The notes under the pieces were generated by a model. It had not been told where the DNA came from, searched no databases, and was given only the letters and a program-made list of their open reading frames with translations. A stretch of DNA of 64,000 nt, taken from Variovorax sp. OK212. GTDB lineage: Bacteria > Pseudomonadota > Gammaproteobacteria > Burkholderiales > Burkholderiaceae_C. The DNA is taken from positions 310,001-374,000 of the forward strand of contig NZ_FOLP01000006.1 of NCBI RefSeq assembly GCF_900112425.1. The letters run 5' to 3'. The first letter of the stretch is position 1. The number at the start of each line of letters is the position of its first letter. Both the position numbers and the translations under genes were made by a program. Positions 54,317-63,323 of the stretch are shown one piece after another.

Positions 54317-55362
54317 CCGATTCCCTCCTAGCCATTCCCGACCTGGCCGACCTGACCGACGCCGTGCTCACCGCCCGGCTGCAGGAAAAGCTGGCCAACA
54401 AGACCAAGCCGCTCGGCGCGCTCGGCCGCCTCGAGGCGCTGGCGCTGCGCATCGGCACCGTGCTGGGCACCGAGGACCCGGTGCTCGAGGCGCCACAGAT
54501 GCTGGTGTGCGCGGGCGACCACGGCCTGGCGGCGCGCGGCGTCTCGGCGTACCCGAGCGACGTGACCTGGCAGATGGTCGAGAACTTCCTGGCCGGCGGC
54601 GCGGCCGTGAGCGTGCTCGCGCGCCAGCACGACCTGGCGCTCACGGTGGTCGACTGCGGCGTGCGGCGCGACTTCCAGGCCCGCCCCGGGCTGGTGTCGC
54701 GGCGCATCGCCGAAGGCACGGCCGACGCATCGGCCGGCCCCGCGATGACCGCCGCGCAATGCGCGCAGGCCATTGCCAACGGCCGCGAGGTGGTGCGCGC
54801 GCTGCCGGGCAACGCGCTGCTGCTGGGCGAGATGGGCATCGGCAACAGCTCGTCGGCGGCGCTGCTGCTGTCGCGGCTGGCGGGCCTGCGCATCGACGAC
54901 TGCACCGGCGTGGGCACCGGGCTCGACGCGGCGGGGCTGGCGCGCAAGCGCGAGGTGCTGCGCCAGGTGCTGGCGCTGCACGCCTCGGCCACGGCGCCGC
55001 TGGACGCGCTGGCGGCCTTCGGTGGGTTCGAGATCGCCACGCTGGTCGGCGCGGTGCTGCAGGCAGCGCAAGAGCGCCGCGTGATCGTGCTCGACGGCTT
55101 CATCGCCAGTTCGGCGGTGCTGGTGGCGCAGGCGCTGCAGCCCCATGTCACGCAACGCTGCGTGGCCGCGCATTGCTCGGCCGAGCCGGGCCACCTGCTG
55201 CTGCTGGAGCGGCTGGGGCTCGACCCGCTGTTGAACCTCCACTTGCGCCTGGGCGAAGGCTCGGGCGGTGCGCTGGCCTGGCCGCTGCTCGAGTCGGCCT
55301 GCCGCATCCTGCGCGAGATGGCGAGCTTCGAGGCGGCGGGCGTGTCGCGCAAGGACGCCTGA
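54313..55362 (+). CDS. cobT: Nicotinate-nucleotide:DMB phosphoribosyltransferase
   Basis: This enzyme makes alpha-ribazole 5'-phosphate from 5,6-dimethylbenzimidazole and nicotinate mononucleotide. The 349 residues include LANKTKPLGALGRLEALA near 30, GDHGLAARGVSAYP near 75, and LGEGSGGALA with the catalytic glutamate Glu315 (E317 in Salmonella CobT). It uses the product of the bluB gene in the first cluster. It overlaps cobQ by four bases. Confidence 0.96.
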   Translation: MTDSLLAIPDLADLTDAVLTARLQEKLANKTKPLGALGRLEALALRIGTVLGTEDPVLEAPQMLVCAGDHGLAARGVSAYPSDVTWQMVENFLAGGAAVSVLARQHDLALTVVDCGVRRDFQARPGLVSRRIAEGTADASAGPAMTAAQCAQAIANGREVVRALPGNALLLGEMGIGNSSSAALLLSRLAGLRIDDCTGVGTGLDAAGLARKREVLRQVLALHASATAPLDALAAFGGFEIATLVGAVLQAAQERRVIVLDGFIASSAVLVAQALQPHVTQRCVAAHCSAEPGHLLLLERLGLDPLLNLHLRLGEGSGGALAWPLLESACRILREMASFEAAGVSRKDA

Positions 55363-55396
55363 AGCGCCGCATTCACAACATTCGCAAGGGACTCGG

Positions 55397-56191
55397 ATGA
55401 ACGGCGTTCGCCACTTCCTGCTCGCGCTGCAGTTCTTCACGCGGGTGCCGGTGACCGGGCCGCTCGCGGCGTGGGTCGGCTTCAGCCCGCAGATGCTGCG
55501 CGCGAGCGCGGCGCACCTGCCGGGCATCGGCTGGCTGGTGGGCGCGGTGGCGGCGCTGGTGTTCATGGGCGTCGGCATGGGCCTGCCCGGCGTGGCGGGC
55601 GCCCTGGTCGCCGCGGTGCTCAGCACCGTTGCCACCGTGATGATGACCGGCGCCTTCCATGAAGACGGCCTGGCCGACGTGGCCGACGGCCTGGGCGGCT
55701 CGGCCCGGCGCGACCGCGCGCTGGAGATCATGAAGGACTCGCGCATCGGCGCTTTCGGCGCGGTGGCGCTGGTGCTGGCGCTGGGCCTGAAGTTCGCGCT
55801 GCTCGCCGCGCTCGCGGCACGCGGGCTGCAGGCGGCGGCCATCGGCATCGTCGGCGCGCATGTGCTGTCGCGGCTGATGCCGCTGTTCCTGATTCGCTGG
55901 CTGCCCTATGTGGGCGACAGCGGCGCCAGCAAGGCCAAGCCGCTGGCGGATGCCATCACCGGCGGCGCGCTGGTCATCGCCTTCGTGTGGGCGCTGCCGG
56001 CGGTGGCGCTGCTGCTGTGCGCGCACGACCCGGTGCACGTCGGCGCGGCCGTGCTGGCGGCGCTGCTTGCGGCGGGCTGGATGGCGCGGCTCTTCCTGCG
56101 GCGCCTGCAGGGCTTCACCGGCGACGGGCTCGGCGCGACGCAGCAGGTCTGCGAACTCGCGATCTACCTCGCGCTGGCGTGGGGCGCATGA
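55397..56191 (+). CDS. cobS: Adenosylcobinamide-GDP ribazoletransferase (cobalamin synthase)
   Basis: This 264-residue inner-membrane enzyme joins AdoCbi-GDP and alpha-ribazole phosphate to complete the nucleotide loop. The active-site motif FHEDGLADVADGLGG lies near residue 87, and GDSGASKAKPLADA near 174. Several hydrophobic helices follow. The ATG at 55397 lies 34 bases after cobT and overlaps cobC at its end. Confidence 0.95.
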   Translation: MNGVRHFLLALQFFTRVPVTGPLAAWVGFSPQMLRASAAHLPGIGWLVGAVAALVFMGVGMGLPGVAGALVAAVLSTVATVMMTGAFHEDGLADVADGLGGSARRDRALEIMKDSRIGAFGAVALVLALGLKFALLAALAARGLQAAAIGIVGAHVLSRLMPLFLIRWLPYVGDSGASKAKPLADAITGGALVIAFVWALPAVALLLCAHDPVHVGAAVLAALLAAGWMARLFLRRLQGFTGDGLGATQQVCELAIYLALAWGA

Positions 56192-56757
56192 GCATGGCGG
56201 CGAACCAGCGAACGCTCTGGCTGCAGCGCCATGCCCCGGTGATCGCCGAGCCCGGCCTGTGCTACGGCGCGACGAACCTGGCCGCGCATGCGGACGAGAC
56301 GCAGGCGGCGGCGCAGCGCATTGCGCACCGGCTGCCCGCCGGCATCGTGCTGCGCAGTTCGCCGCTGCGGCGCTGCGCCGAACTGGCCGACGCCATCGTG
56401 GCCTTGCGCCCCGATCTTTCGGTGCAGCACGACGCGCGGCTGGCCGAGATGGATTTCGGCGCCTGGGAAGGGCAGCCCTGGTCGGCCATTGCGCGGGAAG
56501 ACTTCGAGGCCTGGACCGCCGACTTTGCCGACCGGCGCGCCGGCGGTCGCGGCGAGAGCGTGCGCGGCTTCATGCAGCGCGTGGCGGCCGCGCACGACGA
56601 ATGGCTGGCGGGCGAGGGCGATGCGCTGTGGGTCACGCACGCGGGCGTGCTGCGTGCCGTGACCCTGCTGCACGGCGGCGTGCGCTGCCCCGCTGCGGCG
56701 GCCGACTGGCCGGCCGGCGAGCTGGCGTTCGGCGGCTGGCTGACCTTCGAGCGGTAA
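56188..56757 (+). CDS. cobC: Alpha-ribazole phosphatase-like histidine phosphatase
   Basis: This 189-residue histidine-phosphatase-superfamily protein removes the phosphate from alpha-ribazole 5'-phosphate or adenosylcobalamin 5'-phosphate. The catalytic RHG motif is RHAP. A second family block is SSPLRRCAELADA, and the second histidine lies in WVTHAGVLRAV. It overlaps the cobS stop by four bases (ATGA). Linkage, rather than sequence alone, fixes the cobalamin role. Confidence 0.9.
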   Translation: MSMAANQRTLWLQRHAPVIAEPGLCYGATNLAAHADETQAAAQRIAHRLPAGIVLRSSPLRRCAELADAIVALRPDLSVQHDARLAEMDFGAWEGQPWSAIAREDFEAWTADFADRRAGGRGESVRGFMQRVAAAHDEWLAGEGDALWVTHAGVLRAVTLLHGGVRCPAAAADWPAGELAFGGWLTFER

Positions 56758-56810
56758 GACGTTCGAGCTTGGAGGTTGGCGGCCTGTTGGCAGCCTGTGG
56801 TCGGCCCGAG

Positions 56811-59567
56811 CTACTTCCTGCCGTCGCGCGCGAGCTCGTGCCGCATGCGCTCGGCCACGGCGTCGCGGCCGTGTGCGTCCAGCTTCAGGTAGATGTTCTT
56901 CAGGTGCCACTTGACGGTGTCGAGCGAGAGCCCGAGCGTCAGCGCGATCTTCTTGTTCGGCAGCGACTGCAGCAGCAGCTCGGCGATCTCGGCTTCGCGC
57001 AGCGTGAGCAGCCGCGTCACGCTGCGGTCTTCCAGGAAGCGCGCCGCGGCCGGCGGGTTGGCCGCTGCGTCGCCTTGCGACCGGGCCAGCGCTTCGATGC
57101 GCTCGGCGTAGAACACCAGCACCGGGTCGAGCTGGGGCTCGGCGGCGGCCGTGCGGACCAGCTGCAGCGCGTTGTCGTGGGCGCTCAGCAAGGTCTGCAT
57201 CAGGCCCAGCCGGTGGCCCAGGCGAAGGGCCGAGCGCACGCGCGCGGCCGACGCCTCGTTGCGCCCGAGCCTGCGTTCCACCTCGGCCGCGTGCAGCAGC
57301 AGCGAGACCACGAGGTTGACCTGCCCGCGCTGCTCGTAACGCTCGCGCAGCGCCTCGATCTTTGCCAGCGCGAACTGCAGTTCGCCGTCGTGCACCGCCA
57401 TCAGGATGCGCGCGCGCGCCAGCACGTCGCACACCTGGCGCAGCGAGCGTGGCTCCTCGTCGGGGTGGCGGTCATGCAGCGCGTCCATCTGCTGGAACGA
57501 GGCGCGCGCCGCGTCGATGTCGTGGCTCGCCAGCTCGATGCGCAGGCGCTCGAACAGCACGCAGGCCAGCGCCCGGTCCATCCGGTAGCGCTGCAGGAAG
57601 CCCGTGGCCTGGGCGAGGTGGGCGAGCGCCTCGTGCAGCCGGCCGGCGGCCTGCTGCGCGCGGTTCGACACGATGATCATGCGCAGCGTGGTGTCGGGAA
57701 TCAGCCCGTCGTGCGTGCCCAGCTGCTCCTGGATGAAGCGCGCGGCGACGATCGGGCCGTGCTGCTCGTACAGCACCTCCACCAGCAGCTGGGCCGTCAG
57801 GCGCGCGGCCTCGGCGGAGTGCGCGCCGCGTTCCTGCGCCTCGCGCAGCACGTTGCGGTAGATGCGCTCGGCCCGGTGCATGTGGCCCTCGACCGCGTAC
57901 GACAGGCCCACCAGGCACTGGCCCACCAGCGAGCCGAACAGGGTGCCGACGACGGGCTCGCCGCCGACCGTGGGCGCAGGCTCGTCGCGCTGGATGCGGC
58001 GCGCCTCCTCGAACTCGCCGCGGTGCAGGTACAGCCAGCTCAGCACGTTGCGCCGCCCGGCCAGGGCGAAGTCGTCGGCCGCCGCCGGCGCCTCGAGCAG
58101 CTCGGGCATCAACCGCGTGACCGCGTCGTTGTCGTCGCTGCGAATGGCCAGCAGGCAGTCCAGCAGCGTGAGCCGGTAGCGCATGGCCGGCTCGATGGCG
58201 TCGGCTTCCGCGCGCAGCCGGGCGATGCCGCGCGCGCAGTCGTCGAGCCGGTAGTCGGCCAGCTCGACCCAGGCCATCCAGAGACGGAGGTTGGGGTTGG
58301 TGTCGAGCGTGGCGGGGTCGAGCTGGCGCACCAGCCCGATCACCTCGTTCATCCGGCCCTGCAGGAACAGTGCCAGCGCGCCGCGCTCGGCCAGCGTGGC
58401 GGCGGCCTCGCCGTTGCCGGCGGCCAGCGCGTGGCGCACGGCCTCGTGATGCATGCCGCGCAGCGCGAGCGATTCCCAGGCCGCCGCGTGGATCTTGCGC
58501 CGCTGCGCCTCGGGCAAGGCCGCGAAGTCCCGCAGCAGCACGCTGCGCGCCAGCGGATGCAACTGCCACCAGCGTTCGTCGGCGATGCGGTGCGGCAGGA
58601 CGGTGAGCAGGCCGTCGCGCACCAGCGGTTCGAGCAGCTCGGCGCACAGCGGCGCGGCGTGGCTCTCGCCCGCCAGGTCGGCGCACAGGGCCGGGCTGAA
58701 GCGGGCGGTGGCGGCGCACAGGGTGAGCAGGCGCAGCTGCGTGCCCGACAGCCGCGAAAACACCTGGGCGCGCAGGTAAGCCGCGAACGGCTCGGGGTCG
58801 GGCATGCCGTGCAGCAGCGGCGAGGGCGTTGCGCGCCGGCGGCGCACGTCGGCGCTGGCCAGCCGCAGCAGCGCCGGCCAGCCCTCGGTCAGCAGGTGGA
58901 TGGCCGCGGCGGCGCGCTCGTCGATGTCGGGCAGCCGCATGCGCAGGTACTCGAGCGACTCGGCCAGGCTGAAGCGCAGGTCCTCGTTGCGCAGCTCCAG
59001 CACCGTCTTGGACACCGGCGCGTGCGCCATGGTCACCGGCAGGTGGTCGCGGCAGGCGAAGACACAGGTCAGGTTGGCCGGCGCGTACTCGACCAGCAGC
59101 TGCAGCGCGTTCAGCACGTTGCCGCTTTCGGCGCGGTGCGCGTCGTCCACGATCAGCACGATCCTGCGCCCGTGCGCCGCAATGCCGCGCACCAGTGCGA
59201 TGACCAGCCGCTCGACGGCGTCGGCGTCGGGCCGCGCGTGCGCCACCGCGCCCCGGGGAATGGCGGTGTCGATGGCGGCCAGCGCCGACATCAGGGTGGT
59301 CATGAACTGCAGGTCACCTTCGGCAAGGGCGGCCAGGCGGACCCAGGCGATGTCGATGTCCGCCGAGACCAGCTGGCGCTGCCAGGTGAGCAGCAGCGAG
59401 CTCTTGCCGAAGCCCGGCGGTGCCTGGAGCACCACGCACCGGCGTTCGCCCGGTCCGGCAAGCCGGTCGAGCAAGCCCTGTCGGACCAGGAGGCGGCGGC
59501 TGCGGGTGCGCAACGCTGGCGCGGCGGGTAAGAAATCAGGTTGCATCTTTGGTGAATTCTCATTCAT
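56811..59567 (-). CDS. MalT-like LuxR family regulator (LAL type)
   Basis: This protein of about 918 residues has an N-terminal STAND ATPase domain with P-loop APPGFGKSS (about 49-57) and Walker B region VLIVDDAH. A long TPR-like helical sensor region covers about 420-830. The C-terminal LuxR helix-turn-helix is LTLREAEIAELLLQ and NKKIALTLGLSLDTVKWHLKNIY. Start choice is uncertain; ATG 59567 was used. It is divergent from a chemotaxis receptor gene. Ligand and targets are unknown. Confidence 0.9.
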   Translation of the reverse strand: MNENSPKMQPDFLPAAPALRTRSRRLLVRQGLLDRLAGPGERRCVVLQAPPGFGKSSLLLTWQRQLVSADIDIAWVRLAALAEGDLQFMTTLMSALAAIDTAIPRGAVAHARPDADAVERLVIALVRGIAAHGRRIVLIVDDAHRAESGNVLNALQLLVEYAPANLTCVFACRDHLPVTMAHAPVSKTVLELRNEDLRFSLAESLEYLRMRLPDIDERAAAAIHLLTEGWPALLRLASADVRRRRATPSPLLHGMPDPEPFAAYLRAQVFSRLSGTQLRLLTLCAATARFSPALCADLAGESHAAPLCAELLEPLVRDGLLTVLPHRIADERWWQLHPLARSVLLRDFAALPEAQRRKIHAAAWESLALRGMHHEAVRHALAAGNGEAAATLAERGALALFLQGRMNEVIGLVRQLDPATLDTNPNLRLWMAWVELADYRLDDCARGIARLRAEADAIEPAMRYRLTLLDCLLAIRSDDNDAVTRLMPELLEAPAAADDFALAGRRNVLSWLYLHRGEFEEARRIQRDEPAPTVGGEPVVGTLFGSLVGQCLVGLSYAVEGHMHRAERIYRNVLREAQERGAHSAEAARLTAQLLVEVLYEQHGPIVAARFIQEQLGTHDGLIPDTTLRMIIVSNRAQQAAGRLHEALAHLAQATGFLQRYRMDRALACVLFERLRIELASHDIDAARASFQQMDALHDRHPDEEPRSLRQVCDVLARARILMAVHDGELQFALAKIEALRERYEQRGQVNLVVSLLLHAAEVERRLGRNEASAARVRSALRLGHRLGLMQTLLSAHDNALQLVRTAAAEPQLDPVLVFYAERIEALARSQGDAAANPPAAARFLEDRSVTRLLTLREAEIAELLLQSLPNKKIALTLGLSLDTVKWHLKNIYLKLDAHGRDAVAERMRHELARDGRK

Positions 59568-59678
59568 ACAGATCGCCAGAAATCCAGTTTCTCCGGGTTT
59601 GCCTACCCGCCCTTCAAGGGTGGGGTGGCGCATGCCCGCGGTGCCGATGAACGATGAAACCACCATGGAGTCCCCCAC

Positions 59679-61241
59679 ATGTTCGATCTATCGAATCTCA
59701 AAATCGGCGTCCGCCTGGGAATGGGTTTTGCCTTGATGCTGCTGCTGCAGCTCGTCATCACGAGCATTGGCGTGCATCAGATGACAAATCTGTCGGACCG
59801 GATCGCTTTTGCCACGGAAGTTGGTGCGCGAAAGCTCGACCAGCTGAACAACGTGCAGTCGGCCATCGGCAAGCGGGCCATCGCGGCGCGCAACCTGGCG
59901 CTGGTGACGGACCCGGTGGCGCAGAAGGGCGACATCGACCTGGTCGTGCGCTCGCAGCGCGAGATCGACGCCGGCATGGCGACCCTGGGCACGATCATGG
60001 CCAACCCCGCGTCGGCCAGCGACGAGGAGCGCCGGATGCTGGAGAAGCTGCGCGCGCTGGAGGCGCTGTACCTGCCCATTGCGCAGAAGGTGCTCACGCT
60101 GGCCACCGGCAAGCAGACCGAGGCGGCGATCAAGGTGCTGACGCAGGAATGCATGCCCTTGCTCAACCAGGTGCTGGCACACGTCTCGACCTTCCAGGAG
60201 CTGCTGAAGAAAAGCGCCGATGAAAGCGCCGCGTCGGCCCAGGCCACCTACCAGAGCGCCCGCTGGCTGATGCTGTCGATCAGCGGCGCCTCGCTGATCG
60301 GCGGGCTGCTGCTGGCGTTCCGGATGACGCGCTCCATCACCCGCCCGCTGGGCCAGGCGGTGAACGTGGCGCAGCAGGTGGCCTCCGGCGACCTGACGGC
60401 GCGCATCGAGGTGGCCGACAGGTCGGAGTCGGGCATGCTCATGAACGCGCTGCGCTCCATGAACGACGAGCTGGCCAAGGTGGTCGGCCAGGTCCGCGCG
60501 GGCACCGATTCCATTGCCACGGCCTCGGGCCAGATCGCCACCGGCAACCGCGACCTGTCCTCGCGCACCGAGGAGCAGGCCAGTTCGCTGGAGCAGACGG
60601 CGGCGTCGATGCAGGAGCTGACCTCCACCGTGAAGCAGAACGCCGACAACGCGCGGCTGGCCAATCAGCTGGCCGACTCGGCCTCGCAGGTGGCCTCGCG
60701 CGGCGGCTCGGTGGTCGACCAGGTGGTGGAGAAGATGGCGTCGATCAACGCCTCGTCGAAAAAGATCGTCGACATCATCGGCGTGATCGACGGCATCTCG
60801 TTCCAGACCAACATCCTCGCGCTGAACGCGGCGGTGGAGGCGGCGCGCGCCGGCGAGCAGGGGCGCGGCTTTGCCGTGGTGGCCTCGGAAGTGCGCAGCC
60901 TGGCGCAGCGCTCGGCGGCGGCGGCCAAGGAAATCAAGACGCTGATCGGCGACTCGGTGGGAGAGGTGGACGCGGGCAGCGTGCTGGTCAACGAGGCCGG
61001 CAGGACCATGGAGGAGATCATGGGCAGCGTGCGGCGCGTGACGGACATCATGGCGGAGATCACCGCGGCCAGCCAGGAGCAGTCGGCGGGCATCGAGCAG
61101 GTGAACGACGCCATCAAGCAGATGGACCGCACCACGCAGCAGAACGCGGCGCTGGTGGAAGAGGCCTCGGCCGCGGCGCAGTCCATGAACGACCAGGCCG
61201 CGGGCCTGGTGCACGCGGTCAGCATGTTCAAGCTGCGCTGA
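59679..61241 (+). CDS. Methyl-accepting chemotaxis protein
   Basis: This 520-residue receptor has a first membrane helix at about residues 13-32 and a periplasmic four-helix-bundle ligand domain (about 33-190). A second helix follows (WLMLSISGASLIGGLLLAF), then a HAMP domain and the cytoplasmic signalling hairpin. The hairpin tip reads IGVIDGISFQTNILALNAAVEAARAGEQGRGFA, beginning near residue 368, which is typical of the 28-helix class. There is no C-terminal CheR pentapeptide (ends FKLR). Ligand is unknown. GGAGTCCCC precedes the ATG. Confidence 0.95.
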   Translation: MFDLSNLKIGVRLGMGFALMLLLQLVITSIGVHQMTNLSDRIAFATEVGARKLDQLNNVQSAIGKRAIAARNLALVTDPVAQKGDIDLVVRSQREIDAGMATLGTIMANPASASDEERRMLEKLRALEALYLPIAQKVLTLATGKQTEAAIKVLTQECMPLLNQVLAHVSTFQELLKKSADESAASAQATYQSARWLMLSISGASLIGGLLLAFRMTRSITRPLGQAVNVAQQVASGDLTARIEVADRSESGMLMNALRSMNDELAKVVGQVRAGTDSIATASGQIATGNRDLSSRTEEQASSLEQTAASMQELTSTVKQNADNARLANQLADSASQVASRGGSVVDQVVEKMASINASSKKIVDIIGVIDGISFQTNILALNAAVEAARAGEQGRGFAVVASEVRSLAQRSAAAAKEIKTLIGDSVGEVDAGSVLVNEAGRTMEEIMGSVRRVTDIMAEITAASQEQSAGIEQVNDAIKQMDRTTQQNAALVEEASAAAQSMNDQAAGLVHAVSMFKLR

Positions 61242-61287
61242 GCGGGCGTGGGTCAATCCGGCCCAGTTCGGTTCGAGTCAGTTCAGC

Positions 61288-62154
61288 TCAGTTCTTCTGG
61301 CGCCACTGCTCGCGCCAGAGCTTTTCCAGTTGCGGCGCCATGGCCGGCGGCGGCGCACCGACCAGGCGGTTGCGGCCGTCGCGCTGCACCAGCCCGTAGA
61401 TGCGGCCGGAGCCCTGGTCGTAGAGCGCGATGGCGTTGTGGTCGTGGCAGTCGTGCGGCTTGCAGAAGGCATGCAGCAGGTAGCGCGTGCCCTCGACCGT
61501 GACCCACTGCGGCTCGGGCGCGGGGCCTTCGCGGCGCACCAGCCAGCGGTCGTTCTCGCGCGGGCCCAGCGCGTTGCGCCAGGCTTTCTGCATGGCCGGG
61601 CCCTGCGCCAGCGCGGCGGGGCTGCCCGTGGGCGGGGGCGGCAGCTTTGCGGCGGGCGCGGCCTCGGCCGGCGGCGGTGCGGCGCGCGCGGCGCCGTCGC
61701 ATCGCCAGTAGCGCAGCTTCATCAACTCGGGGCCGAGCTGGCCGGCAACCGGCTTGTCGGCGTCCAGCGTGACCGACTGGCCGCGCGCATCGCGGTAGAC
61801 CAGGAAGGTCATGGCGCCGGCCTTGTCGACATCGCTCATCAGCGCCACGTCGAAGCCGGCCGGCGGCGGGCTGTTGCCGAAGAAGCTGTAGGCCGTCTGC
61901 GGCGTGCGGCCGACCACGCGGCGCTTGCCGCTCTCGGCGATCAGCGCGTCCTGGCGCACCTGCAGCGTGGGGGCGGCGTTGTCGGCGCAGGCGGTCGACC
62001 AGCGCCCGCCGTAGAGCGCCATGGCGTCGGGCGCGAGGCCGGCGGGCTGCTGAGACCAGGCCGCGCCGGGCGCGGCGCAAAGCAGGGTGGCGAGCAGGGC
62101 CGAAAGCAGGGCGCCTGTCGCGAAGGTCGGGGTGTGTCTTTTCTGGGTCGTCAT
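61288..62154 (-). CDS. Secreted protein with C-terminal Ivy-type lysozyme-inhibitor domain
   Basis: This 288-residue exported protein has a signal peptide ending near AWSQQ (about residue 35). An N-terminal domain of about 130 residues, unassigned, is followed by a proline-rich linker (about 150-175). The C-terminal domain of about 95 residues has the disulfide loop CKPHDC (Cys231-Cys236). That is the hallmark lysozyme-inserting loop of Ivy, followed by NAIALYDQ and IYGLVQ strands. E. coli Ivy has no such N-terminal domain. Inhibition of host or rival lysozyme is the likely role. Confidence 0.82.
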   Translation of the reverse strand: MTTQKRHTPTFATGALLSALLATLLCAAPGAAWSQQPAGLAPDAMALYGGRWSTACADNAAPTLQVRQDALIAESGKRRVVGRTPQTAYSFFGNSPPPAGFDVALMSDVDKAGAMTFLVYRDARGQSVTLDADKPVAGQLGPELMKLRYWRCDGAARAAPPPAEAAPAAKLPPPPTGSPAALAQGPAMQKAWRNALGPRENDRWLVRREGPAPEPQWVTVEGTRYLLHAFCKPHDCHDHNAIALYDQGSGRIYGLVQRDGRNRLVGAPPPAMAPQLEKLWREQWRQKN

Positions 62155-62172
62155 TCTTGAAGCGTCATGCCG

Positions 62173-62820
62173 TCATGCTGTTTTGGGCGCGGGGGTCTTG
62201 GGTTTGTAGGCGCAGAAGGTGTGCACCGCGCATTCCCAGCAGCGCGGCTTGCGCGCCACGCACACATAGCGCCCGTGCAGGATCAGCCAGTGGTGCGCGT
62301 GCAGCCGGTATTCCATCGGAACGCGCTTCTCCAGCTTGAGTTCCACCTCCAGCGGCGTCTTGCCCGGCGCCAGGCCGGTGCGGTTGCCCATGCGGAAGAT
62401 GTGCGTGTCGACCGCGATGGTGGCCTCGCCGAAGGCCGTGTTCAGCACCACGTTGGCCGTCTTGCGGCCCACGCCGGGCAGCGCCTCCAGCTCGGCGCGC
62501 GTGCGCGGCACCTCGCCGCCGTGCAGCTCGACCAGCATGCGGCAGGCTTCGTTGAGGTGCTTGGCCTTGCTGCGGTACAGGCCGATGGTCTTGATGTATT
62601 CCTCCAGCCCTTCCACGCCCAGGTCGTAGATGGCCTGCGGCGTGTTCGCCACCGGAAACAGCTTGCGCGTGGCCTTGTTCACGCCCACGTCGGTGGCCTG
62701 CGCCGACAGCAGCACGGCCGCCAGCAGCTCGAAGGGCGTGGTGTATTCGAGCTCGGTCTTGGGCTCGGGGTTGGCCGCCTGCAGGGTGGCGAAGAAGAGC
62801 GGGATGTTTTCTTTTTTCAT
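62173..62820 (-). CDS. nth: Endonuclease III
   Basis: This 215-residue DNA glycosylase/AP lyase removes oxidised pyrimidines. The helix-hairpin-helix LPGVGRKTANVVL carries catalytic Lys120, and Asp138 lies in AVDTHIFR. The four [4Fe-4S] cysteines are Cys187, Cys194, Cys197 and Cys203. All of these match E. coli Nth numbering exactly. The ATG at 62820 is preferred over an upstream frame extension with basic residues. It lies 61 bases downstream of the XRE gene on the same strand. Confidence 0.97.
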   Translation of the reverse strand: MKKENIPLFFATLQAANPEPKTELEYTTPFELLAAVLLSAQATDVGVNKATRKLFPVANTPQAIYDLGVEGLEEYIKTIGLYRSKAKHLNEACRMLVELHGGEVPRTRAELEALPGVGRKTANVVLNTAFGEATIAVDTHIFRMGNRTGLAPGKTPLEVELKLEKRVPMEYRLHAHHWLILHGRYVCVARKPRCWECAVHTFCAYKPKTPAPKTA

Positions 62821-62881
62821 GGGGCGGGCCCCGAAAGGCTCCGGATTTCTCGTTTTGTCATTTCTCTTGCCGGCGCCGCTG

Positions 62882-63184
62882 CTACCAGTCGGCACCGCTC
62901 AAGGGCGATGACGGTGACGACGGCGAAGGCGGCGCGCCCGGCAATCGGCGTGCCGACAGGGGCGGCACCGGTGGCGGCACGAGCAGCAGCCGGGCATCGA
63001 GCGCGTGCAGCACCTCGAGCAGCTGCGCCACGCTCACCACGCCCGGATTCTTCTCGATGTCGGCCATCCGGGTCTGCTTCACGCCCAGCCGCTGGCCCAG
63101 TTGAGCCTGGGTCAGGTTGTGCGTTTTTCGCAGGGCCTTGAGATGGGCCGAGAGTTCTTTTGCCGAATCGATACCGATGTTCAT
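62882..63184 (-). CDS. XRE family helix-turn-helix regulator (HipB-like)
   Basis: This 100-residue protein carries an XRE/Cro-type DNA-binding domain (LTQAQLGQRLGVKQTRMADIEK, about residues 25-46). The dimer-like helix SVAQLLEVLHALDARLLL follows, then a Pro/Ser-rich tail. The domain resembles HipB-type antitoxins, but no hipA or other toxin gene is next to it. The ATG at 63184 is the natural start because MNIGIDSAKEL precedes the domain. It may autoregulate and be co-transcribed with nth. Confidence 0.88.
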   Translation of the reverse strand: MNIGIDSAKELSAHLKALRKTHNLTQAQLGQRLGVKQTRMADIEKNPGVVSVAQLLEVLHALDARLLLVPPPVPPLSARRLPGAPPSPSSPSSPLSGADW

Positions 63185-63323
63185 CGCATGAACCTCCTCG
63201 CGTCGACCGAAAAAACCGCCTTGCAGCGTTACACGCAATATATCGTCGAAAGGCCATGAGCTCACGCAGCTTTATTGCCCGCCGGTTTCGCGACAATGGC
63301 GCCCAGAAAGTGAGAGCCCTACC

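Noticed and set aside
55908..59531. Plus-strand open frame spanning cobS, cobC and the antisense of the LuxR gene
   Set aside because: It crosses well-supported genes on both strands and has no coherent domain order.
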